Positions 24,697 through 32,692 of a stretch of DNA of 34,021 nucleotides are shown here, one piece after another. The position numbers and the translations under genes were made by a program. Source of the DNA: Bacillota bacterium (GTDB taxonomy: Bacteria > Bacillota_G > Limnochordia > DTU010); NCBI GenBank assembly GCA_012799255.1, contig JAAZLQ010000157.1, positions 1 through 34,021 of the forward strand. The letters run 5' to 3'. Under the pieces are notes generated by a model. That model saw only the letters and a program-made list of their open reading frames with translations. It had not been told where the DNA came from and did no database searches. The stretch's first letter is position 1. Every line of letters begins with the position of its first letter.

Positions 24697-25563
24697 TTAT
24701 CCTACTCGCCCAGCCAAAAGAAAAGTCTTGGTGATAGGTGAATAGTGGAAGTTCTTATCCAAGCGAAAACCTTCTATTTTTCCCGTCGATGACATGTGAA
24801 TTCTTGGTCCCGAACACTCTAGTTTTTCTTGACCGATCAAGATGGTACCTTCATTGAAGAAGCTGATCGGTAGATCTTGCTCGATGTAATCCAGCACTCG
24901 TCGTTCCACTTCGGCTAAGTCCACCTCGGGCTTGCGCGCGAACTCAATTACGAAGCCCCTACGCACGTCGCTATGGAAGGTAGGAGGTTCGAAACCCATT
25001 TGCTCAAAAACAATTCCTGTCAAGTCTTCTGCACTGTGGGCCATCTTGCGATAGACCAGTGATTCATACGCCTGTTCTGCTATTTCGGCAGGAAAAGGCC
25101 CAAAGAGGGTTGGAACTGTGACCACAACTTCTTCCCCGATACCAATGAGCATTTCCGCATTCACGTTTAGCAGAGGATAAAGCAGCTCAAAATGTTCAAC
25201 AACCACACGCCTGCCAGCAGAGATCGCCTTTTTTACCGCATCTGCTAGCTCCCAAAGCTGGGTAAAGGCCATTTCAAAACGGACATCAAGGTGATAAGTG
25301 TGAGTTCGAAAATAATCGTTCTCAGCATCTTCCAATACAGGTAACGGACGCACGTTCACGCCATCATCATCATTCGTTAACACGAGTCCAGGAAACATAC
25401 CCCGGATAATCAACGATTTGCCAGCACCAGCATCACCCATGATACCAATCAAAAGGTCTTCTGCCCGCAAGTAACGCTGGGCAATCAGCATTCCTAAATG
25501 CATCAAACGCTGTCTGCCCCGTGGTGCATAATAAACTGCTTTAACAAGCGTAGTATAATACAT
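24697..25563 (-). CDS. P-loop ATPase with AlaRS second-additional-domain-like tail
   Basis: A 288-residue protein with a Walker A motif GDAGAGKS (43-50) preceded by hydrophobic strand LLIGIM, as in small kinases and uridine-kinase-like ATPases. A segment ending in RRVVVEHFELL could be Walker B (VVVEHFE). The C-terminal third has VDLAEVERRVLDYIEQDLPIS and ECSGPRIHMSSTGKIEG, resembling the AlaRS/ThrRS second additional domain (CGGTH-x-x-x-TGEIG), with the histidine after Cys replaced by Arg. I know such proteins only as conserved hypotheticals. The gene shares one base with the fumarase gene and precedes spo0A by 12 bases. Its function is unknown; editing, tRNA or metabolite sensing are possible. 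Confidence 0.7.
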   Translation of the reverse strand: MYYTTLVKAVYYAPRGRQRLMHLGMLIAQRYLRAEDLLIGIMGDAGAGKSLIIRGMFPGLVLTNDDDGVNVRPLPVLEDAENDYFRTHTYHLDVRFEMAFTQLWELADAVKKAISAGRRVVVEHFELLYPLLNVNAEMLIGIGEEVVVTVPTLFGPFPAEIAEQAYESLVYRKMAHSAEDLTGIVFEQMGFEPPTFHSDVRRGFVIEFARKPEVDLAEVERRVLDYIEQDLPISFFNEGTILIGQEKLECSGPRIHMSSTGKIEGFRLDKNFHYSPITKTFLLAGRVG

Positions 25564-26405
25564 TACAACACCGCCTCGACATGGCGCGCCACATGGCAGT
25601 TGATGTTGATTGCCACAGGCAACCCTGCTATGTGAGTAGGATAGGTTTCCACGAACAGAGCCAATGCAGTCTGTGTCCCACCGAATCCTTGTGGTCCTAC
25701 TCCGGTTTTGTTTACTAACTCCAGCAGTTCCTCTTCCAACTTCGCAAGATGCGGCTTAGGATGCTTGGAGCCCACCTTTCTAAGAACAGCCCGTTTGGCC
25801 AATAGCGCGGCTTTCTCCATCGTTCCCCCAATGCCCACACCAATAATGATAGGCGGGCAAGGATTGCCACCAGCCTCACTCACTGCCTTAACCACAAAGT
25901 CCTTAATTCCCTGAACTCCTTCGGCGGGTTTGAGCATCTTGAGAGCAGACATGTTCTCGCTACCAAAACCTTTGGGAGCAACAATCAAGCGCAGTTGGTC
26001 TCCAGCAACCAAGGACACATGTAAAACTGCCGGTGTGTTATCCTTAGTGTTTACGCGTTCGATGGGATCAGCCACGACGCTCTTGCGAAAATAGCCTTCT
26101 TCGTAAGCCTGTCTGACGCCCTCATCTACCGCATCACTTAACAGTCCGCCCTCAATGCGCACCTCTTGACCAACCTCTGCAAACACCACGACCATACCAG
26201 TATCCTGGCAGAGGGGCATTTTCTTTTCTCGGGCGATTTGAGCATTTTCCAAAATGACATCCAAGACATTTTGCCCGAGTGGTGATGCTTCGTCTTCTTG
26301 AGCCTTAACTAGAGCTTCGAAGACATCTGCAGGTAAATTGCAGTTCGCGTCCAGACAGAGCGTCTTTACCTGGGCGACTATGTCTTCATAATGGATTACT
26401 CTCAA
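25563..26405 (-). CDS. Class I fumarase/mesaconase-type hydratase, alpha subunit
   Basis: A 280-residue protein matching the alpha (N-terminal) half of class I iron-sulfur hydratases (FumA/TtdA type). Three cysteines at 66 (LCQDTGM), 183 (GGNPCPP) and 270 (INCHVARH) fit the three ligands of a catalytic [4Fe-4S] cluster. NKTGVGPQGFGGTQTALAL is the alpha signature. In this operon the likely substrate is mesaconate, hydrated to citramalate, as by the heterodimeric mesaconase of clostridia. No beta subunit gene is present within the window. The start is TTG 26405 behind AGGGGG. Fumarate or tartrate as substrate cannot be excluded. Confidence 0.9.
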   Translation of the reverse strand: MRVIHYEDIVAQVKTLCLDANCNLPADVFEALVKAQEDEASPLGQNVLDVILENAQIAREKKMPLCQDTGMVVVFAEVGQEVRIEGGLLSDAVDEGVRQAYEEGYFRKSVVADPIERVNTKDNTPAVLHVSLVAGDQLRLIVAPKGFGSENMSALKMLKPAEGVQGIKDFVVKAVSEAGGNPCPPIIIGVGIGGTMEKAALLAKRAVLRKVGSKHPKPHLAKLEEELLELVNKTGVGPQGFGGTQTALALFVETYPTHIAGLPVAININCHVARHVEAVL

Positions 26406-26416
26406 TACTCATCCCC

Positions 26417-27664
26417 CTAGCGATTTTTGCTTTTCAACAATGCTACTACACGATTCATTTCGTTCAGGCAAATGGATAAGCCCTCGTCGACTCCCATACC
26501 TGGTTTAGAAAGGATCTGCCGTGGCTGGGTAGCAATGGCAACTTGCATACAAACCTGGGTGGAACGTTCCGTCTCGTTGCAGGTCCCACCAAGATATGGA
26601 ATAATGCCGTTCTCATGACAATAAATTACCGCCTCAACTGAGTTGTTGATTCCTCCAAGGTCGGGCGCCTTAATCTGGATCATATGACCAGCTTTTGCAT
26701 CAGTAAAGGCTTTAATGTCCTCCAGGGTGTTGCACCATTCGTCTGCGACATACTGAACAGGAATGTTATTTTGATCAACATATTCTCTAAGTTCAGCCAT
26801 GAGCTTGATCTGCTCATCCCGCGAATCGCAATCTACTGGTCCTTCAATGGCCAGGCGGTGAGGGGCGACTAGTTCTGCAACTTCCTTCAAATAATCGCCA
26901 ATTCTCTTTGGATCATTGTCGAATGCTTCGCCGATCGTTCCATAAACGTCAACATGGAAATCTGGCAAATAATCTGGATCCGTCTTCAGTTCCTGGACCC
27001 TCTTCTTCAACCAGACCAAGTAGTCTCTCAGGTGTTCGCCATTCTTTCCTAACTTATTGATATTGTTAAAAAGACCATGGGGAAGTACGTCCACCTGTTT
27101 GATAATCATCCGATCTGCATTCATCTTACGATCATCGCCTGATTGGGTGAAAATCAGTACCCGCTCAGGAATGAGTTCCAGATCATATTCTTCTACAATA
27201 ACCTCTGTCATTGTCACATGTTTACTGCGGGCAACTGCATCTAAAATCGCTTGGCTAACCCCATAGCGGATGGCTGTGTGCAAGGGTTGACCTTGATCAT
27301 TGGTTAGCTTGTCCACTTCTTCAGCTAAGGCACGGAAAGAAGTCAACTCGCGCCCTTTCAAAACAGGTACAACATATTTTTCGATTTGAGGAATATACTC
27401 ATCAGCCAAAAATAGCGGGTCACGTCCGCCTGCCCCTGAATACTGCACCGCGGCACAGTCTCCATAGGCAACTTGGCCATCATCTAGGACCAGTTGTACG
27501 GAAACACTCTCACCTGGTTGGCGAATGCTTTTAAAGCCAGGGGTAACCGGATCGCCATCGTAGGCAAGTCCGTTTTCAGTATAATTGCCTAAGCGAATTG
27601 CCTTTTGATCATCAAAGTAAAAACCAGTTAATCCCTTCGACAAAACGACATCCTTGATTCTCAT
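26417..27664 (-). CDS. mal: Methylaspartate ammonia-lyase
   Basis: A 415-residue enolase-superfamily enzyme that splits (2S,3S)-3-methylaspartate to mesaconate and ammonia. Metal ligands are at Asp239, Glu274 and Asp308, the catalytic lysine at Lys332 (IQIKAPDLGG) and the histidine at His196 (VLPHGLF). They are offset by one or two from the published Citrobacter/Clostridium enzyme numbering (Asp238, Glu273, Asp307, Lys331, His194). AAAGGAG precedes the ATG. It lies 13 bases after the DUF4387 gene and 11 before the fumarase alpha gene, consistent with a methylaspartate pathway operon. Confidence 0.97.
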   Translation of the reverse strand: MRIKDVVLSKGLTGFYFDDQKAIRLGNYTENGLAYDGDPVTPGFKSIRQPGESVSVQLVLDDGQVAYGDCAAVQYSGAGGRDPLFLADEYIPQIEKYVVPVLKGRELTSFRALAEEVDKLTNDQGQPLHTAIRYGVSQAILDAVARSKHVTMTEVIVEEYDLELIPERVLIFTQSGDDRKMNADRMIIKQVDVLPHGLFNNINKLGKNGEHLRDYLVWLKKRVQELKTDPDYLPDFHVDVYGTIGEAFDNDPKRIGDYLKEVAELVAPHRLAIEGPVDCDSRDEQIKLMAELREYVDQNNIPVQYVADEWCNTLEDIKAFTDAKAGHMIQIKAPDLGGINNSVEAVIYCHENGIIPYLGGTCNETERSTQVCMQVAIATQPRQILSKPGMGVDEGLSICLNEMNRVVALLKSKNR

Positions 27665-27677
27665 GTCAACACTCCTT

Positions 27678-27980
27678 TTAGTATGTTAGGTCAAACAATG
27701 GTGTGTGTTGCTGGGCGCCATAGACATCTGTCTCACCTAAATCACCCGAAGCCCGTGGACGTACAATGGTGATTTTTACGGCATGCGCTGGAGCAAAATG
27801 CACTATTGAAAGTACTTTGCTCTCATCAATTTTATATAGGGCGGCAATTTTCTCCTTAGTAATGCTCTGCCTCACTTCATCGTACGTTTCTGCGTCTGGG
27901 AACATCAAATCCAAGGTTAACTCGTAGGGACCAGCGTTTTTGCTACGGATCACCAAAGCAACATCTTTGACGTATCTCAT
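27678..27980 (-). CDS. DUF4387 protein (AtuA partner)
   Basis: A 100-residue small alpha/beta protein of the DUF4387 family, seen by the start VKDVALVIRSKNAGPYELTLDLMF, the LSIVHFAPAHAVKITIVRPRASGD segment and its place directly after an AtuA-family gene, which it overlaps by four bases (ATGA). In other bacteria the two are fused or adjacent, which indicates they work as one enzyme or complex. The activity is not known to me. Confidence 0.88.
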   Translation of the reverse strand: MRYVKDVALVIRSKNAGPYELTLDLMFPDAETYDEVRQSITKEKIAALYKIDESKVLSIVHFAPAHAVKITIVRPRASGDLGETDVYGAQQHTPLFDLTY

Positions 27981-29341
27981 AACTCACTCCCCCCTAGCTT
28001 AACTGGAAATAGGGCTTTCGGGTCGTCAACCTCGAGTAAATGATAGACGTTAAATTGATAGACTGCCCCCGTGGATGTATCTGAAGGCGAGTACGGAAAC
28101 GCTAAATTCCCTGCTGTGGACTTTCGTCCTGGGTAACCATAATGGAGCAAGGTGGAGCGGAAAAAGCTGCACACAGTATCCGCGATCTCCTGAGTTGGTG
28201 CCACTGCTTCAATGACTAAACCCAACTCATGACCTGGCTCAGGATATGGTTCCAACTGGCCCATAACACCATTTTTCCCATAACAGTGGACGTGCAGTCT
28301 ATAATCCTTCAGATCTTGGAAGTTATCGGCTACCCGTTCTTTAACCTTCTCTATCACCTCATCGATCTGGCTAATCATCAGGGGATCCCGAACCCCAGCA
28401 ATACTAATCGTGCGATAACCAACGAGGCGTGCTCCCTCCAGTTTAAGATAGTAACGGTCGGTGGGAATAAACTTAGTCCCCGAAACCTTCACTTTACCAC
28501 CTGGCAACTCTTCAAATCTGCATTCTGTTAAGTCTAATCTCCCTCCTGGCCCAGGTAGCGAATAGGGATCACTCTTTTCATAGAGGGTGTGAGCTGCCAC
28601 CGATAGCCTGGTACAGGACCGTTCTGGATTGAGAGCCTCGAGGATAAAATAGTCGCTACCTAAGTACCCGAAAAGACAGTCGCTACCACTACCTGGAGTA
28701 GCTGCAATTGCTGCACATTCAAGGATTTTCCCCATATGCAGAGCTAAAGCCTGATCATAGCCCTGTAACACAGGTAAAGCGGCAAAGACCGTCGGGTCAT
28801 AAGCTCTACCCGCGACAATGATGTCCGCTCCCTGTTCTAGTGCTTCCATAATCGGCTCTAAACCCATTTGCGCAACTAGGTTCGAACTCGCTAGAATGTC
28901 TTCCTCTGTCAACTGCTCAACTGGGCCTAGCGGCTCAATACGCCCTTTCTTCAGTTGGTCAATTAAGAACTGGCGATCCAGATCACTGTAGATCACCGCA
29001 ACCTTCGCCTTGGTGTTCATTTCTGCTAGTATTTCTTCTACAATGGCTAAGTTCCAATCCACATGAGGTTTTGCGCCAGAACCACCTGCCGTCCCGATAA
29101 TCAGTGGGATTTCGCGCTGCAAAGCTGCCTCAATCAAGAAACGTAAGTCCCTTTTTACTGGTGCACGCTGAGTAAAGGACTCCCCGGCTCCTAAATAATA
29201 AGGTCCTGGATCGGTAGAGCCAGCATCTACAGCAATTACATGGGGATCCCGCTCCAACCCGGTTTGAAACGAAGAGAGGGGAAAACCATAACCTAAAATG
29301 GCTGTTGGGGATAAAACTCTCAGTTCTTTCAACTTCATCAT
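27977..29341 (-). CDS. AtuA-family protein (DUF1446)
   Basis: A 454-residue protein of the AtuA/DUF1446 family, with the signatures VDAGSTDPGPYYLG near the start, ADIIVAGRAYDPTVFA and GKILECAAIAATPGSGSD in the middle. Pseudomonas AtuA was found in terpene utilisation, but the reaction of the family is not established. Here the gene is inserted between glutamate mutase GlmE and methylaspartate ammonia-lyase and coupled to DUF4387. A role in handling mesaconate, citramalate or a similar branched acid is a reasonable guess. The start is ATG 29341, or the next ATG, behind AGGAG. Confidence 0.87.
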   Translation of the reverse strand: MMKLKELRVLSPTAILGYGFPLSSFQTGLERDPHVIAVDAGSTDPGPYYLGAGESFTQRAPVKRDLRFLIEAALQREIPLIIGTAGGSGAKPHVDWNLAIVEEILAEMNTKAKVAVIYSDLDRQFLIDQLKKGRIEPLGPVEQLTEEDILASSNLVAQMGLEPIMEALEQGADIIVAGRAYDPTVFAALPVLQGYDQALALHMGKILECAAIAATPGSGSDCLFGYLGSDYFILEALNPERSCTRLSVAAHTLYEKSDPYSLPGPGGRLDLTECRFEELPGGKVKVSGTKFIPTDRYYLKLEGARLVGYRTISIAGVRDPLMISQIDEVIEKVKERVADNFQDLKDYRLHVHCYGKNGVMGQLEPYPEPGHELGLVIEAVAPTQEIADTVCSFFRSTLLHYGYPGRKSTAGNLAFPYSPSDTSTGAVYQFNVYHLLEVDDPKALFPVKLGGSEL

Positions 29342-29344
29342 CTC

Positions 29345-30802
29345 CTAACGCGGACGACCGATCAATCTTCCTTGTCCAATTGCGTAAATGTCGTCAATAA
29401 CCATCTGGAAGCTTGGGGTCCGCTGTTCTGCCTTACCACGCTCCGCTAGCTTCGAGCGGTGGAAATCCTGAATATCCTTGGGGAAAGGAAGACTTCCCCA
29501 CTGCAAGAAACGCACAGCCCCATTATTATCGCGGGCAGGCATGGTTCTTCCTGCATTAAACGAGCTTGGGGCAAAGGGTACATCAATAACACCTGCAGCG
29601 AATGCACTTACCGCCCCTAGTGCCCAATCCCCTTCTCCTAACTCTAGTGTTTTATCCAGGATGGAACGGGTTTCCTGCAAAATAATCTCCCGTTCTTCCG
29701 CCAAGAGTGCATTTTCAGGATACTCTTGATCCTGGAGCATATTCAAGACTTGCTTAGTAGCACGAATGCCCTGAGCATTGGCTTCCTTGGTGGGAATTCC
29801 CAAAGCCTCATGGGTCGTCTTAACAATCACCTTCGTCGCTTTTCCTAAAGCTGCCGTCATTCCTCCAAGCGAAATAACGCCAAAAGCCATGGCTTCATCG
29901 TTGGGGAAGCCACCCATCCACTGATGGAAGACGGTGGTGATCTCAATATCGTAGAAGTTCTCCGACCGCAAATACTCTTCCGCCAACATGGTTAACGTTT
30001 GAAGTGCGGCCACGTCTTGAACTAGATTTCCGCACTGCCCATATCCCAGAGTAATGTTCTTGACACCCTGCTTGGCAGCCAAGATCGCTTCAATTACCGC
30101 TACGCTGTGAGAAATACAAGGGGCAACTAAAGTACCTGTTAAGGGGCCAAAGGGTTCCCGATTGATCGTAATTCCCTGCTCCTCGTAAAACCCTACGAGG
30201 CGATCCACGTATTGCCAAGTACGAATGCTTTCCTCCAAAGGTACACGCTTCGCGTAGGGGATATTGTAGGAAATACCGCCCCCTTCAAAAGCGGTAAAAC
30301 CTGCAGCCAAAGTAATTTCTGCTAGCAAACGCGCGTCGGGCGTACCATGTCTTACCTGTACCGGACGGGAAAGACTTTCTACCAAACGGCGGCAGTTAGC
30401 AACTCCATGGTTTACAGCTGGAAAGCCGTTCAGTAGAGATCTGCCTTCAAGCACACTTTCTGCCAAGCCCTTTTCCGCCTCTTCATAGCGGTTTTGTCGT
30501 GTGTAAGAGTCGATGGTGGTAGGCAAAAGATCTGCCCCACCCTCATCTTGTAAATACAGGAGCAACTCGAGGTGACTATTGAGATCAGCAACGCCTGCCC
30601 GGGGTTGGGCCAAGGTACGACCTTCCTCTTTTGCTTGTCTCAACCGTTTTCCAAAATTCATCTCTTCGGGCAACTTTTTGTGATAACGGAAGGCGTCTTC
30701 TAAATCCACCTCTTGACCCGTCGACCAGCCAGCTAACACCCGCTCCCTTTCTTCCTTCAGTTCATTCCAATCAAGTTTGTCATGAGTAATCTGCTCACCC
30801 AA
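29345..30802 (-). CDS. glmE: Glutamate mutase epsilon subunit
   Basis: A 485-residue TIM-barrel subunit of the B12-dependent glutamate mutase, which converts (S)-glutamate to (2S,3S)-3-methylaspartate. Substrate-binding residues known in the Clostridium cochlearium enzyme (Arg66, Arg100, Arg149, Glu171, Tyr177, Tyr181) correspond to Arg68, Arg102, Arg151, Glu173, Tyr179 and Tyr183, with a constant offset of two. The [15 protein letters not shown] segment is diagnostic. The start is TTG 30802 directly after the glmL stop, with GGAGGG nine bases upstream. It forms the active enzyme with GlmS. Confidence 0.97.
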   Translation of the reverse strand: MGEQITHDKLDWNELKEERERVLAGWSTGQEVDLEDAFRYHKKLPEEMNFGKRLRQAKEEGRTLAQPRAGVADLNSHLELLLYLQDEGGADLLPTTIDSYTRQNRYEEAEKGLAESVLEGRSLLNGFPAVNHGVANCRRLVESLSRPVQVRHGTPDARLLAEITLAAGFTAFEGGGISYNIPYAKRVPLEESIRTWQYVDRLVGFYEEQGITINREPFGPLTGTLVAPCISHSVAVIEAILAAKQGVKNITLGYGQCGNLVQDVAALQTLTMLAEEYLRSENFYDIEITTVFHQWMGGFPNDEAMAFGVISLGGMTAALGKATKVIVKTTHEALGIPTKEANAQGIRATKQVLNMLQDQEYPENALLAEEREIILQETRSILDKTLELGEGDWALGAVSAFAAGVIDVPFAPSSFNAGRTMPARDNNGAVRFLQWGSLPFPKDIQDFHRSKLAERGKAEQRTPSFQMVIDDIYAIGQGRLIGRPR

Positions 30803-32203
30803 CTACTTGTCCCTCCTTGCAAGCTCGTAAGAGTTAAGAGAATCTGTTAATATGGCAAATGCCACATGGGGTTGTTCCTGGGATAACAAACCCATGGCTG
30901 CTAGAATGTAATCACCATCAAGAAAATAACCTGGATCCTTTGGTCTCAATTCTAAGGGAAAATCCGGTTGCATCTGAGCACCTTCCAAAATAGCGATGGG
31001 ATTGCTGCTGTTAATTAATACGCCTCCAGTGCCGATCACCCTTTGGACTTTTGAAAGATCCTTACCTTCTTGAATCCAAACCAACCCTGATGGAGTATAG
31101 AGTTCAGAGAGGTGCCCCACATGGCGACCGACGCCGTGTTTTACTGCCTGGTGTCCTAGAACTTGGTCAAAAAACGCTTCCTCGTCATTTCGAGGTAGTG
31201 TCTCTGGCTGGTCATTTAGAAATCTAACCCTGTTTTCCACTGCCTCTAAAGTCCAACCAGTCTCCTGTGCCAATACCTCTGCACTCACCGCATCTGTAAG
31301 TGATTGGACACTTACTCTAACACCTAAGTCACCCTCCACAGTCCGTTTGGCAAATGGTTCTGGTAAGCCCCTGACAACCACACCAGCCTGGGTCGGAAGA
31401 CCAGCACCCAAGGAGTGAACATCTGTTGTAGCTCCTCCCACGTCCACGATCAGAACATCCCCCCAACCCTTCTTGGTTGTAGTTCCTTCACTTAAGAGTT
31501 GGCCTGCTCTCAGCACAGCCGCTGGAGTAGGCATAAAAATTCCATCGATCCAGCGACTAGCCTTATCTAGCCCCTTCGCGAATATGATCTTCTCCATAAA
31601 AACCTTGCGAATAACTTCCCTGGCTGGTTCAACTTGTAGCTTACCGATCTGGGGCATTACATTGGGCGCTATGTATGTACTAAAGTCTTCTGGAAAGCAT
31701 GCTGCCACTTCACTGGCCACTGAACGATTACCAGCGATCACCACTGGAACTGCTTCAGGTAAACTTGCCAAGACTTTGGCGTTATGAAGAATGTTCTCAG
31801 TATTGCCACCGTCTGTACCACCAGCTAATAAAATGATATCTGGTTTCAACTCAGCAATTTCTGCCCGATCTGCCTCAGTTAACTGAAATGCATATGTACT
31901 TAAGACCCTCGCCCCTGCCCCTAAAGCCGCTTGTTTCGCTGCCTTAGCTGTTAAGTCCTGAACCAAGCCAATGGCTACCATGCGCAGTCCACCGGCTGCA
32001 CTAGAGCAGGCCAGCTTTCTGCTGGCATCCAGTTCCGCTTTAGTCCATCTTAAACCGTCAAGGGCGTTGTGTAGACCAATACTCACGTCTTCGGGAGTTG
32101 TGGGCGCGCTCGATTGAGCGATTATTTTTTGTTCGCTACTATTGACTGCGGTAATCTTGGTAAAAGTGCTCCCGATGTCAATCAGGATCATCTTCTCATT
32201 CAT
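30803..32203 (-). CDS. glmL: Glutamate mutase reactivating ATPase (GlmL/MutL)
   Basis: A 466-residue ASKHA-fold protein. It begins with the phosphate-1 motif LIDIGSTFTKIT; LLAGGTDGGN and VLIVDVGGATTDVHSLG are the further nucleotide motifs. This MutL (not the mismatch-repair protein) exchanges inactive cobalamin from glutamate mutase using ATP. It lies between glmS and glmE as in clostridial operons. The ATG at 32203 follows GGGGG with a 7-base run of T/C. Confidence 0.95.
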   Translation of the reverse strand: MNEKMILIDIGSTFTKITAVNSSEQKIIAQSSAPTTPEDVSIGLHNALDGLRWTKAELDASRKLACSSAAGGLRMVAIGLVQDLTAKAAKQAALGAGARVLSTYAFQLTEADRAEIAELKPDIILLAGGTDGGNTENILHNAKVLASLPEAVPVVIAGNRSVASEVAACFPEDFSTYIAPNVMPQIGKLQVEPAREVIRKVFMEKIIFAKGLDKASRWIDGIFMPTPAAVLRAGQLLSEGTTTKKGWGDVLIVDVGGATTDVHSLGAGLPTQAGVVVRGLPEPFAKRTVEGDLGVRVSVQSLTDAVSAEVLAQETGWTLEAVENRVRFLNDQPETLPRNDEEAFFDQVLGHQAVKHGVGRHVGHLSELYTPSGLVWIQEGKDLSKVQRVIGTGGVLINSSNPIAILEGAQMQPDFPLELRPKDPGYFLDGDYILAAMGLLSQEQPHVAFAILTDSLNSYELARRDK

Positions 32204-32216
32204 GAAAAAACCCCCA

Positions 32217-32627
32217 TTACATACCGAGATCTTCCCTCAAAGTGGGAATTACATCTTCTGGTAATGTACTTGGAGGATAGACCCGATCAAAGCCTAATTG
32301 TTTAAACTTGGACTCCACCTCAGACCAATCTTGATTTCCCACCACCAAATATCCACCAATATACATTAAAATATCGCCTATACCGGCTTCGATCAGGGCA
32401 TCCCGAAGACCCCTCACATCGATTTCACCATGACCGTAAAGCGATGATACCATAATAGCATCCGCATCCGTTTCTAGTGCGGCCTCTACAAACTCTTTCT
32501 GTGATACTAATACTCCTAAGTTAACGACATTAAAGCCAGCTTCTGTAAAAGCAACCTCTAAAATCTTATTCCCCACTGCATGTACATCCGAACCAATTAC
32601 TCCCAAGACAAGTGTTTTTGACTCCAT
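32217..32627 (-). CDS. glmS: Glutamate mutase sigma subunit, cobalamin-binding
   Basis: A 136-residue B12-binding subunit. The cobalamin ligand motif D-x-H-x-x-G reads [12 protein letters not shown] with His16, the same number as in Clostridium; [10 protein letters not shown] and YIGGYLVVG complete the Rossmann-like B12 site. It carries adenosylcobalamin to GlmE. GGGAGAGAGG precedes the ATG. It is the first gene of the operon and has a probable promoter with a tandem repeat upstream. It is not glucosamine synthase, despite the shared symbol. Confidence 0.96.
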   Translation of the reverse strand: MESKTLVLGVIGSDVHAVGNKILEVAFTEAGFNVVNLGVLVSQKEFVEAALETDADAIMVSSLYGHGEIDVRGLRDALIEAGIGDILMYIGGYLVVGNQDWSEVESKFKQLGFDRVYPPSTLPEDVIPTLREDLGM

Positions 32628-32640
32628 TGGCCTCTCTCCC

Positions 32641-32690
32641 TAGAACAATATACTTTAAAAACGCTTAATAATGTCTTTAATAAAGTCTTT
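32641..32690 (-). promoter_or_regulatory. Probable promoter region of the glutamate mutase-spo0A operon with tandem 12-mer
   Basis: In the 65-base gap after spoIVB the minus strand has a tandem 12-base repeat, AAAGACTTTATT then AAAGACATTATT (32690-32667, 11 of 12 identical). This is followed by a TATATT -10-like word at 32647-32652. The preceding -35 is poor (GACATT at 17 bases), as expected for an activator-dependent promoter. The repeat could be the binding site of a regulator. Confidence 0.45.
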
Positions 32691-32692
32691 CT

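Noticed and set aside
24697..24800. A SigH or SigA promoter for spo0A at the end of the ATPase gene
   Set aside because: AGGTTTT and GAACT words are present but the spacing is wrong for SigH, and no -35/-10 pair fits SigA. A promoter there is not excluded, only not seen.
27639..27648. TTTTGTCGAA, an apparent 0A box
   Set aside because: It is inside the start of the methylaspartate ammonia-lyase gene and is a single seven-base core; several such matches are expected by chance in a window of this size.
24697..32627. Recent horizontal transfer of the glutamate mutase block
   Set aside because: No integrase, repeat, tRNA or insertion-sequence edge is visible, and by eye the base use and ribosome sites are like the neighbours; a composition test would be needed to claim transfer.
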